A DNA stretch of 6,292 bases from CBCPMX01 sp965120355 (GCA_965120355.1 CBCPMX010000120.1:1-6292), one strand, 5' to 3'; positions 1 to 6,168 are shown, numbered from the stretch's first letter. The notes: generated by a model not told the origin, from the sequence alone. Numbers and translations: made by a program.

Positions 1-353
1 CGCTGGCTCAGACTGGCGCTCAAAAATCCCTGCACCAGCTGGCTGGCACTGTACAGCAGATAAATGAACAACATCAAAACCAGTGTACGTACTAAACTGC
101 CGCTGGACTCCTTCGCAATAATATCAATCGCATCGCTTTGCAGACTCGGCGCATAAATACCGCACAATGTCCCAAAAATCACGACGAGAAGCATGCCGAT
201 CACCAGCAGTTTCTCATGGGCAAAGTATTCCCAAATACGTTTTAGCGTCTTTCCCGCATTTTCTGCATGTTCCACTTCCGCAAAGCGTGTTTCCCGGCGA
301 TTGGTTCCCGGAATATTTCCAATCACCCGTTGTTCCTTTTTCTGCTCATGCAT
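1..353 (-). CDS. Half-size ABC exporter, partner subunit (5' part only, cut by the left edge)
   Basis: Translating the minus strand from 353 gives 117 codons open to the window edge. It has a polar N-terminus (MHEQKKEQRV...), then a first membrane segment around residues 49-66 (LLVIGMLLVVIFGTLCGI) and a second around 89-102 (RTLVLMLFIYLLYS). The intervening APSLQSDAIDII fits the first extracellular-loop region of type I ABC exporters. The nucleotide-binding domain would lie beyond the edge. I chose ATG 353 because AAGG lies 8 bases upstream; ATG 359 has that site too close, and ATG 349 hits a stop after nine codons. The frame overlaps the end of the upstream ABC gene by 8 bp, so the two are translationally coupled. 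By inference it is the second half of a heterodimeric multidrug or lipid/peptide exporter in the inner membrane, expected to carry the canonical Walker B Glu and switch His. The substrate is unknown. Confidence 0.88.
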   Translation of the reverse strand, partial: MHEQKKEQRVIGNIPGTNRRETRFAEVEHAENAGKTLKRIWEYFAHEKLLVIGMLLVVIFGTLCGIYAPSLQSDAIDIIAKESSGSLVRTLVLMLFIYLLYSASQLVQGFLSASLSQ

Positions 354-2085
354 CGTCATCACCTTCGTTTCCGATCTGGGAATTGTAAATATCCTGATAG
401 ATTTTACAGGACTGCATCAATTCCTCATGGGTACCGCAAGTATCGACAGTCCCATGATTCAGAACTACAATGCGGTCGGCTCCACGAACAGAAGCAATCC
501 TTTGTGCAACAATGATTTTTGTCGCGTTTGGACGGGATTCGTTCAGCGCCGCATATAGGTTTGCCTCTGTCTTGAGATCCAGTGCACTGGTGGAATCGTC
601 AAAGATCAGGATTTCTGCCGGTTTTAAAACTGCTCTGGAAATAGAGATGCGCTGCTTCTGTCCGCCTGACAAACTGGTACCGCGCTCTGCCACCATCGTC
701 TGATAGCCATCCGGTGTCGCCTGGATAAAGCTATCCGCCTGTGCAATACATGCAGCGGACTGAATCGCCTCTTCGTCCGCTTCCGGATCGCCCCAAGAAA
801 TGTTATTCTGGATCGGAATACTAAACAATTCACTCTTTTGCAATGCAATCGAGACCTTTTCCCGCAGTACCTTCTGATCATATTCTCGTACATCCACACC
901 GTCAACCAAAATAGCACCTTCTGTCACATCGTAGAAACGTGGAATCAGGCCAACCAACGACGTCTTCCCGCAGCCTGTAGCACCCATAATCGCCACTGTT
1001 TCACCGGGCTGGATTGTCAAATTGATGTGGCTCAGCACGATTTGGCTGCTTCCGGGGTAGGCAAAAGAAACATCGCGAAATTCGATTTGGCCGTGCTGCT
1101 GCGTATTTCCGTCGAAGCTGCCATCCTTCATTTCCGGCCGCGTGTTTAGAATTTCCTTGATGCGTCTCCAGGAAACCAGTCCACGGGAAATATTCTGAAA
1201 CAACATGACCAGCATCAAAACACCATTGAGAAGCTGTGTTGTATAGGTGATTGCCGCCATAATGGTACCTGGTGACGCCAGGCCAGCAGTGACCTGTCCG
1301 GCGCCCACAATTAAGATTACCACCACAACGACATACATCAGCGCATTCACAGTCGGATTCATAAATGCAAAAATGATCAGCACGCGCAGCTGTGTCTTTA
1401 CGAGATCGTCGTTGGCCTTTCCGAAACGCAGCTTTTCATAAATCTCCCGCACACAAGCTTTGATAATCCGAATTCCAGAGACATCCTCCTGCATAATCGC
1501 ATTGATCAGATCCAGCTGCTCCTGCAGCTTGGTAAACAGCGGGCCGGCCTTCGCCAGGCAAAGGGCCAAAATCCCCACAATAAACGGAAACGCACACAGA
1601 ACAACGATGCCAAATGTGTGATTCAGCTGGAACATAAAAAACATACTGCCAAATGTCAGCATGCTCGTTCGTATCAAGCCGCGGACAAACACGGAAACAT
1701 AATTCTGCACCTGTGTAATGTCGTTGGTCACGCGGGTCACCAGAGGACCTGTGCCAAACGCGTCCATTTGCGAGAACGAAAATCTCATAATGTTGCGAAA
1801 GCAATCCTTACGCATTTCGTTGCCGATATTCTGGCTGGACATATGGACAAACACGTTGTTCAAGGATCCACATAAAGCACCGAACAGCACCAGACAAATC
1901 ATAATCAGGCCCTGTTCCCAGATGTAACGAAGATTCCCAATGCCGTTGTTATTGATCCCCAACACACCGTCGTCCACAATTTTGCTCATGATTCCCGGCT
2001 GAAGCAAATCCATCAACACTTCTCCGACCATAAACACTGCAGCCAGCACGGCATATGGCAAGTATTTTTTAATGTATTTCCACAT
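346..2085 (-). CDS. Half-size ABC exporter (membrane domain plus ATPase), degenerate-site subunit
   Basis: This 579-residue protein has the normal length for a half transporter. Six hydrophobic stretches fill roughly residues 8-300 (about 8-28, 58-82, 133-153, 157-178, 236-262, 274-298), and the ATPase domain runs from about 333 to the end. Visible motifs are the A-loop Tyr343, Walker A GATGCGKT (368-375), Q-loop Gln416, signature LSGGQ (472-476), Walker B ILIFDD (492-497) and D-loop SALD (500-503). The catalytic Glu after Walker B is Asp497 and the switch His is Gln528 (IIVAQR). This pattern is known from the degenerate-site chain of heterodimeric exporters such as TM287/288. The start ATG 2085 follows a purine-rich GGGAGAGGGG site. 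It lies 15 bp after marR and overlaps the next ABC gene, so it should be controlled from the marR promoter. The likely role is ATP-driven export of drugs or other amphipathic compounds; the substrate cannot be read from sequence. Confidence 0.95.
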   Translation of the reverse strand: MWKYIKKYLPYAVLAAVFMVGEVLMDLLQPGIMSKIVDDGVLGINNNGIGNLRYIWEQGLIMICLVLFGALCGSLNNVFVHMSSQNIGNEMRKDCFRNIMRFSFSQMDAFGTGPLVTRVTNDITQVQNYVSVFVRGLIRTSMLTFGSMFFMFQLNHTFGIVVLCAFPFIVGILALCLAKAGPLFTKLQEQLDLINAIMQEDVSGIRIIKACVREIYEKLRFGKANDDLVKTQLRVLIIFAFMNPTVNALMYVVVVVILIVGAGQVTAGLASPGTIMAAITYTTQLLNGVLMLVMLFQNISRGLVSWRRIKEILNTRPEMKDGSFDGNTQQHGQIEFRDVSFAYPGSSQIVLSHINLTIQPGETVAIMGATGCGKTSLVGLIPRFYDVTEGAILVDGVDVREYDQKVLREKVSIALQKSELFSIPIQNNISWGDPEADEEAIQSAACIAQADSFIQATPDGYQTMVAERGTSLSGGQKQRISISRAVLKPAEILIFDDSTSALDLKTEANLYAALNESRPNATKIIVAQRIASVRGADRIVVLNHGTVDTCGTHEELMQSCKIYQDIYNSQIGNEGDDDA

Positions 2086-2100
2086 ATGCCCCTCTCCCTG

Positions 2101-2682
2101 TCATGCCCGTCCTGGTTTATCCATGTTTTCGGCCTCGCTGCCCGAGATTTCCCGGGCATCCGGCTGCTCTCCGGAATCATGCCGGCAAGGGTGTCCATGG
2201 CCGCGCCCATCTGTATGGTAACGGACGTGCCAATCGTCCCCCAGTTTTTTCAACATCCCCAACAGCGCTGCCTTTTCCTCCTCTGACAGGCAGGAAAACA
2301 TCTCCTGATGCCGTGCCTGACGCTGCTGCAATGCCTGTTCCGACGCCTTCCATCCGGCCGGCGTCAACCGGATGTCCATGGTCCGGCGGTCTGTTTCGCT
2401 GGGCGTGCGTTGAATCAGTCCTGCATCCTCCAGCTTCCCAAGAACCTCACTGGCAGAGCCCGGTTTGACGCCAATATATTCCGTCAGCTCCCGCTGGGTC
2501 AGGCCGCCGGTTCTATGAAGAATAATGAGGATGCGTCTCTGACTTCCCTTCCCCTCGAACAGGAACCGCAAAGTATGTCCCAGATCCCGCAGCAGCCGAA
2601 CCAGCTGGTCGTCCGTGCTTGTATGCACATCCAGCGCCTGTAAGCCCTGTAGTCCCTGCCCATTGTTCGCTTGTTCCGACAT
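2101..2682 (-). CDS. MarR-family transcriptional regulator with His-containing C-terminal tail
   Basis: This 193-residue protein has a MarR winged helix-turn-helix at about residues 30-150. The helix-turn-helix is LTQRELTEYIGVKPGSASEV (61-80), followed by GKLEDAGLIQR, and the wing carries the family's DRR (98-100) within TPSETDRRTMDIRLT. MarR proteins act as dimers that bind palindromic operators and usually release them on binding a small ligand. After the last dimerisation helix (ending near LGDDW, 147-151) there is a hydrophilic tail of about 42 residues with His152, 156, 162, 164, 168 and Cys166, longer than typical family members of about 140-150 residues. ATG 2682 has a strong AAAGGGGG site 7 bases upstream. 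It is the first gene of an operon with two ABC exporter halves, and two palindromes at its own promoter point to autorepression. The inducing ligand is unknown. Confidence 0.93.
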   Translation of the reverse strand: MSEQANNGQGLQGLQALDVHTSTDDQLVRLLRDLGHTLRFLFEGKGSQRRILIILHRTGGLTQRELTEYIGVKPGSASEVLGKLEDAGLIQRTPSETDRRTMDIRLTPAGWKASEQALQQRQARHQEMFSCLSEEEKAALLGMLKKLGDDWHVRYHTDGRGHGHPCRHDSGEQPDAREISGSEAENMDKPGRA

Positions 2683-2740
2683 GGTAAAGCCCCCTTTGTT
2701 TTAAAGAACACGATGGAACGCAAGTTGTTCCGCATATCAT

Positions 2741-2752
2741 TTAGGTACCTTG
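2741..2752. promoter_or_regulatory. Putative MarR operator O2 (at the transcription start)
   Basis: TTAGGTACCTTG on the plus strand (CAAGGTACCTAA on the minus) matches the O1 palindrome in 10 of 12 positions. It begins two bases downstream of the -10 and covers the predicted start point. Its imperfect half-site suggests weaker binding than O1. Two sites on one face-spanning arrangement (40 bp, just under four helical turns) could allow cooperative binding. Confidence 0.7.
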
Positions 2753-2754
2753 CC

Positions 2755-2783
2755 ATTTTAACGTACGCCGCACACTTTGTCAA
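2755..2783 (-). promoter_or_regulatory. Sigma-A promoter of the marR-ABC-ABC operon
   Basis: On the minus strand TTGACA (2783-2778), a 17-bp spacer and TAAAAT (2760-2755) form an almost perfect housekeeping promoter. The start is expected near 2748, giving a leader of about 65 nt before the marR ATG. The -35 shares three bases with one palindrome and the expected start point lies inside the second, so a bound repressor would block polymerase. Confidence 0.9.
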
Positions 2784-2792
2784 GGTACCTTG
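2781..2792. promoter_or_regulatory. Putative MarR operator O1 (overlaps the -35)
   Basis: CAAGGTACCTTG is a perfect 12-bp palindrome whose TTG forms the first half of the TTGACA -35 element. MarR dimers bind short, AT- or mixed-rich palindromes at their own promoters. Assigning this site to the adjacent MarR is inference from position, symmetry and recurrence at 2741-2752, 40 bp away centre to centre. Confidence 0.75.
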
Positions 2793-2871
2793 TAAATATT
2801 TTTTCGCAGCTTTGTGACGCAGCCTGTAAACCGCGCCCACGCGATTGACACTGACGCCTTGCCGATCACAG

Positions 2872-2906
2872 AAAATGCAGGCCCGGACGAGCGTCCGAGC
2901 CTGCAT
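2872..2906 (-). terminator. Intrinsic terminator, minus strand, upstream of the marR promoter
   Basis: Positions 2875-2888 and 2893-2906 pair as a 14-position stem around the tetraloop 2889-2892. The single plus-strand mismatch (C2883/A2898) becomes a G-U wobble in minus-strand RNA. The minus strand then reads TTTTCTGT. This orientation stops transcription arriving from the right before the marR promoter. The U-tract is short, so efficiency may be moderate. Confidence 0.7.
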
Positions 2907-3229
2907 CAGTTTGTCAAAAAAACCCTACGGCGCTGACCGCTGTATTTTGATCCGCCCGTGCGAAACATTCGCCCGGTATCATTCGCAAACCCTTGCGTAG
3001 CAAGGATTCGCGAATTTGACGGCGCTACTGCGGACCGGCTTTTCACAGAGCGAAAACCGACTGCCTGCCCGGGCTTCGCATCCGAAAACTGTAAAACAAT
3101 CGTCGTTTTTCGACAGCCTGCTGCGGCCTGATAGCCGGCTTTGGCAAGCAGAAATTCTTCCGCCGCCGTGGCCGGGCCGCACGCATAGGCAGAGATGTAT
3201 TTGCCTTTGGGTTTCTTCGAGTCGCGCAA
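2906..3229 (-). other. Structure-rich intergenic stretch with a doubtful 107-codon open frame
   Basis: A minus-strand frame opens at TTG 3229 and stops at 2906-2908, at the first base of the terminator hairpin. In its first third the codons look coding-like (KPKGKYISAYACGP, then EEFLLAKAGYQAA, mostly G or C in third position). The start has no usable ribosome binding site and I recognise no family. The second half contains inverted repeats: 2980-3014 (long imperfect hairpin), 3036-3059 and 3083-3112. Possible readings are a small unrecognised gene, a decayed gene remnant, a structured RNA, or a dispersed intergenic repeat. I cannot choose among them from one copy. It lies between two minus-strand terminators and I see no promoter for it. 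Confidence 0.3.
2980..3014. repeat. Long imperfect inverted repeat
   Basis: ATTCGC (left end) pairs with GCGAAT (right end), and inside them CCTTGC and GCAAGG pair around a three-base GTA loop, with two A-T pairs between flanking mismatches. The total is about 14 pairs. There is no U-tract on either side, so it is not an intrinsic terminator. It may be part of a structured RNA or a repeat element. Confidence 0.55.
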
Positions 3230-3241
3230 CCGCCAGCAAAG

Positions 3242-3295
3242 AAAAAAATCACAGTGACTGAATTACTCAAAAAGTAATCAAATCACTGCGATTTT
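3242..3295 (-). terminator. Strong intrinsic terminator of the tRNA-Thr gene
   Basis: Arms 3245-3257 and 3283-3295 form a 13-position stem whose only plus-strand mismatch (A3251/C3289) becomes G-U in minus-strand RNA. In the same register an inner stem pairs 3262-3267 with 3273-3278 around a five-base loop. The minus strand then runs into seven consecutive T (3248-3242). It begins only 7 bp after the encoded CCA of the tRNA, so it should end that transcript. Confidence 0.88.
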
Positions 3296-3301
3296 CCGTC
3301 C

Positions 3302-3377
<76 letters not shown>

Positions 3378-3416
3378 ATTTTGAATTTTTCTTGCCGTCT
3401 CTCAGACGGCTCTGTT

Positions 3417-3445
3417 ATCATACTCTTGATTTTGAAAAAAGTCAA
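3417..3445 (-). promoter_or_regulatory. Sigma-A promoter of the tRNA-Thr gene
   Basis: Minus-strand TTGACT (3445-3440), a 17-bp spacer and TATGAT (3422-3417) lie 40 bp upstream of the mature tRNA 5' end. The start should fall near 3410. The roughly 33-nt 5' leader begins with a perfect 7-bp hairpin with a three-base loop (3394-3410), which RNase P processing would remove. Confidence 0.85.
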
Positions 3446-3572
3446 GCACATTTTTACGATTTTTATATTTCTTTTTCTGCTTAATTTACGCAGTCCGCAG
3501 CAGCACTGTTGGGGGACTATTGGTTCCTGCCGGCAGAACGAATTCCACTCGCACCAGAATGCAAACTCCGGC

Positions 3573-3601
3573 TTGTTTCCCGCGGCATTCTACGGTATAA
3601 T
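3573..3601 (+). promoter_or_regulatory. Sigma-A promoter of the DUF4317 gene
   Basis: TTGTTT (3573-3578), a 17-bp spacer and a consensus TATAAT (3596-3601) lead to a start near 3608 and a leader of about 65 nt. Within the leader, 3617-3638 can form a hairpin of eight pairs with one G-G mismatch and the loop TACA. It does not cover the ribosome binding site at 3663-3667. Confidence 0.82.
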
Positions 3602-3672
3602 ACAGAGCAGACAACTGCGGGTTTCTACAGAAACCGGCAACCATTTCTGATAAATTTGAAAAAGAGGTCCCT

Positions 3673-4830
3673 ATGAACCAGAAAGAAGTTTCAGAACTTC
3701 GCCGGCGGTTCCAGCCGGCGAAAAGCAACATCACCCATATCCGTGGCTGCTACGTCAATGACCAACGGGAAATTATCTCGGAATTTGACCAGTCCCTGGG
3801 GCTTATGGAGGAAGAAGAAGCTGAGCTGTTCCTCAACATTTTGAAAAAAACCCTGTCCGGCGGCATTGGCAAAAACCTGCTGGACATCTCCTTCCCCACC
3901 CAGGAAGTGGCCGATGGAGACGCCCACAAACTGCTGATGCGCCTGCGGGATACCTCCCTATCCGATGATGAAGCTGTCCACACATTTTATGAAAAGGCCA
4001 TCGCCTCTATTACCATGGAGGGCAATTATCTGCTGTTTCTGGCACATGATACCTACGATGTTCCTTACCGCGGCAAGGACGGCGAACGGTTTGACGATGC
4101 CTCGTCCCAGGTTTTTTCTTACATTCTCTGCAGCATCTGTCCGGTGAAATCCACCAAACCGGGGTTAAGCTATTACTCCGCAGAGCAGACTTTCCACCAT
4201 CTGAAAACAGACTGGATTGTCTCCGCCCCGGTGCTTGGCTTTCTGTTCCCCGCCTTTGATGACCGGAGCACCAATCTTTATAATGCCCTGTGCTATACCA
4301 AAAGCACCTCCGACAGCCACGAAACCTTCATCGACGCAGTCTTCCACGCCCAGGCCCCCATGCCCGCCGCTGTCCAGAAAGAGGCATTTCAAGCCATTCT
4401 TCACGACACATTGGAAGAATCTTGCAGTCTCGATGTCATGCAGTCCGTTCATGACCAAATGTGTGAAATAATTGCAGACCACAAAGCCAACAAAGTGGAC
4501 GAGCCTCTGGTCATCTCCAAACATGTGGTCAAGGGTATGCTGGAGAGCTGCGGCGTGAACGCCGCGCATATCACGGCCTTTGAACAGCAGTTCAACGCCG
4601 AATTTGGCCAGGATGCCAGCCTCAGTCCCAGCAACCTGGTGGACACCAGGCAATTTGAAGTTAAAACACCGGATGTCACCATTCGCGTCAATCCAGAACG
4701 AACTGATCTGGTGGAAACCCGCATTCTGGGAGGCGCCAAGTACATTCTGATCCGCGCGGAAGAGGGTGTGGAAGTCAACGGTGTCGACGTTCACATTCCG
4801 GAAGCACAAAAACCCGCGCAAGCACACTGA
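3673..4830 (+). CDS. DUF4317 family protein, function unknown
   Basis: This 385-residue protein matches the DUF4317 family over its whole length. Recognisable blocks are the N-terminal NQKEVSELRRRF, HIRGCYV (22-28), LKKTLSGGIGKNLL (57-70), a YILCSICPV block (150-158) with Cys153 and Cys156, LGFLFPAFDDRSTN (188-201), and C-terminal FEVKTPDVTIRVNPERTDLV (328-347). There is no signal peptide or membrane segment, so it should be cytoplasmic. The family is known mainly from Firmicutes and has no established activity. The final 10 or so residues (PEAQKPAQAH) look like an unconserved tail. ATG 3673 follows AGAGG at a 5-base spacing and has its own promoter. It lies divergent from the tRNA gene and converges with the HAD gene, so the neighbourhood gives no functional clue. 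Confidence 0.93.
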   Translation: MNQKEVSELRRRFQPAKSNITHIRGCYVNDQREIISEFDQSLGLMEEEEAELFLNILKKTLSGGIGKNLLDISFPTQEVADGDAHKLLMRLRDTSLSDDEAVHTFYEKAIASITMEGNYLLFLAHDTYDVPYRGKDGERFDDASSQVFSYILCSICPVKSTKPGLSYYSAEQTFHHLKTDWIVSAPVLGFLFPAFDDRSTNLYNALCYTKSTSDSHETFIDAVFHAQAPMPAAVQKEAFQAILHDTLEESCSLDVMQSVHDQMCEIIADHKANKVDEPLVISKHVVKGMLESCGVNAAHITAFEQQFNAEFGQDASLSPSNLVDTRQFEVKTPDVTIRVNPERTDLVETRILGGAKYILIRAEEGVEVNGVDVHIPEAQKPAQAH

Positions 4831-4846
4831 ATACCGCGCAAGGCGC

Positions 4847-5497
4847 TCAGAACAGCCGGTCTGCCAGCGCTTGCACTGTCCGCAGATACGGCACGCCTGA
4901 CTTGGCAAAGGCCTGGGCAATCTCCGGCACTTCATAGGCCCATCCGGCTGCCAGGAACTCCACGCCGCAGCTGCGGGCCATCTCCAGTCCCGGCCGCAGA
5001 TCGTCTACCACCACCAGCTCCGCAGGGCAAAATCCATAGTTCTCCATGATTGCCCGCAGCGGGTATGCGGACGGCTTCACCTGCTCCTTTGGCAGTTCCC
5101 ATCCAAAGATTCTGTCCGGCTCTGGCAAGCCGTTTTCCCGATAATCCCGGCGGATGGTCTCACTGTAGGAGTGCGATACCACACAGATTTTTCCTCCGTT
5201 TTCCCGGAACTGCCGGATCACCTCCCGCATACCGGGAAAGACTGCCGGCACTTCAGCGGCCACATCCGCAGCCCAAGTCTCCGCCTCATACGCCAGTTCT
5301 TCGTCCGTAAAATGCAGAAGTTCCCGAACCATAGGCAGAAACCCCGGGTCAAAATTATACCGCAGATATTCCTCCAACGTCCAGCAAACTTCCGGCCGCA
5401 GCTTGGACAGCACTTTCATAAACGAAGGATAATGAATTTGGGCCGTGCTGTTTACCACCGTATCATCGTGGTCGAGCACCAAACACCGATACCGCAT
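4847..5497 (-). CDS. HAD-superfamily hydrolase (phosphoglycolate phosphatase-like)
   Basis: From ATG 5497 the protein has 216 residues. Four HAD motifs are visible: motif I LDHDDT near the N-terminus (nucleophile Asp9 and acid Asp11), motif II Ser in VVSHS (Ser108), motif III Lys141 in VKPS, and motif IV VVVDD (Asp165, Asp166). An alpha-helical cap lies between motifs I and II, as in small Gph-like phosphatases. The expected activity is Mg-dependent hydrolysis of a small phosphorylated metabolite in the cytoplasm; the substrate is not readable. An in-frame ATG at 5515 would add six residues (MSGCES). It lies only 12 bases after the TATAAT box and lacks a ribosome binding site, while ATG 5497 has AGGA at 9 bases, so I prefer 5497. 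The gene ends 16 bp from the convergent DUF4317 gene. Confidence 0.9.
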   Translation of the reverse strand: MRYRCLVLDHDDTVVNSTAQIHYPSFMKVLSKLRPEVCWTLEEYLRYNFDPGFLPMVRELLHFTDEELAYEAETWAADVAAEVPAVFPGMREVIRQFRENGGKICVVSHSYSETIRRDYRENGLPEPDRIFGWELPKEQVKPSAYPLRAIMENYGFCPAELVVVDDLRPGLEMARSCGVEFLAAGWAYEVPEIAQAFAKSGVPYLRTVQALADRLF

Positions 5498-5526
5498 ACT
5501 TTCACATCCTGACATAGGGTTGTGTC

Positions 5527-5555
5527 ATTATACCACATTTCTATCCTATTTGCCA
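5527..5555 (-). promoter_or_regulatory. Extended -10 promoter of the HAD hydrolase gene
   Basis: The minus strand reads TGGTATAAT, an extended -10 (TGnTATAAT) with the hexamer at 5532-5527. The -35 position (5555-5550, TGGCAA) matches the consensus in only three of six bases, which the TGn motif can offset. The start is expected near 5520, giving a leader of about 23 nt to ATG 5497 but only about 5 nt to ATG 5515. Confidence 0.72.
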
Positions 5556-5556
5556 C

Positions 5557-5586
5557 TGCAGATCCCGGAACGCTCCGGAATCTGCA
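5557..5586. repeat. Inverted repeat in the divergent HAD/GNAT intergenic region
   Basis: TGCAGAT (5557-5563) pairs with ATCTGCA (5580-5586) and CCGGA (5565-5569) with TCCGG (5574-5578) around the loop ACGC. The lone mismatch (C5564/A5579) becomes G-U in minus-strand RNA. No U-tract follows on either strand. It abuts the -35 region of the HAD promoter and lies 17 bp upstream of the GNAT ribosome binding site, so it may be an operator-like site or a leader structure. Confidence 0.5.
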
Positions 5587-5617
5587 ACCTTAGATCTTTA
5601 CCAGGAGGGATTCCCCT

Positions 5618-6166
5618 ATGCAGCTGCTCCCTGCCACACCGGCACACCTGCCATTTGTGCGCAAAGTTTATGAATCATCCTTTCCCCGCGCAGAACGAAA
5701 GCCCTTGGCTGTGATCCAGAAAAATGTCTCCAGCGGCTTTATGGAGTTACTGATCATTGAACAAAACGGTCAGCCAGCCGGCATTGCCATCACCGCCGTC
5801 TCCAACGCTCTGGTCCTGCTGGACTATTTCGCGATGGAGGAACACTGTCGCGGCGGCGGCCTCGGCACCACAGCCCTGCGCGCCTTGCTGGCGCGCTATG
5901 ATGGACGGGATTTTTTCCTGGAAATCGAATCTGTGGAGGTTCCCTGTGACAACCTCGCCCAACGGCAATCCCGCAAATCCTTCTACCTGCGCAACGGCCT
6001 GTACGACACTGGGCACCGCATCCGTTTGTTTGGGATCGACATGGAGATCTTATCCTCCTCGCCTACCCTGCTCTATGCCGGCTGCGAACAGCTCTACCGG
6101 CAGCTATACGGCAAGCATTATCAGCAGAAAGTGCAATATCTGAATCCCAGCACTCCCAATGCATAA
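5618..6166 (+). CDS. GNAT-family N-acetyltransferase
   Basis: This 182-residue protein has the GNAT core. The N-terminal LLPATPAHLPFVRKVYESSFP (4-24) fits beta1-alpha1. Beta4 LLDYFAMEEHCR (67-78) leads into the acetyl-CoA pyrophosphate loop R78-G-G-G-L-G83, which fits RxxGxG. Beta5 FLEIESVEVP (100-109) is followed by RKSFYLRNGLYD (119-130), the usual motif B region. The family transfers an acetyl group from acetyl-CoA to an amine on a small molecule or protein; the acceptor is unknown here. The C-terminal extension of about 35 residues (LLYAGCEQLYRQLYGKHYQQ and on) is Tyr- and Gln-rich. ATG 5618 follows a strong AGGAGG at a 9-base spacing. It is divergent from the HAD gene. A plus-strand promoter is not clear: TTGTGT 5520-5525 and TATCCT 5542-5547 with a 16-bp spacer is the best weak candidate. 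Confidence 0.9.
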   Translation: MQLLPATPAHLPFVRKVYESSFPRAERKPLAVIQKNVSSGFMELLIIEQNGQPAGIAITAVSNALVLLDYFAMEEHCRGGGLGTTALRALLARYDGRDFFLEIESVEVPCDNLAQRQSRKSFYLRNGLYDTGHRIRLFGIDMEILSSSPTLLYAGCEQLYRQLYGKHYQQKVQYLNPSTPNA

Positions 6167-6168
6167 AT

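Noticed and set aside
2845..2873. Plus-strand TTGACA at 2845-2850 as a promoter
   Set aside because: No -10-like hexamer at a 16-18 bp spacing (ACAGAA at 17 bp), and no plus-strand gene follows.
3043..3270. 75- and 86-codon minus-strand frames over the tRNA terminator region
   Set aside because: Both begin at TTG, one inside the terminator stem, without a ribosome binding site. They are rich in Arg and Pro and look like out-of-frame translations of GC-rich sequence.
3528..3537. CTGCCGGCAG palindrome as an operator of the DUF4317 gene
   Set aside because: It lies 36 bp upstream of the -35, occurs once, and no regulator gene is adjacent; chance palindromes of this length in GC-rich sequence are common.
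4813..4849. Bidirectional terminator between the convergent DUF4317 and HAD genes
   Set aside because: The 16-bp gap has only short GC repeats (CCGCGCAAG occurs twice as a direct repeat). There is no stable stem and no T-run on either strand.
4165..4935. 256-codon minus-strand frame opposite the DUF4317 gene
   Set aside because: It is antisense to a gene with clear family identity and runs on into the HAD gene's 3' end. It has no recognisable domain and is best explained as a shadow frame.
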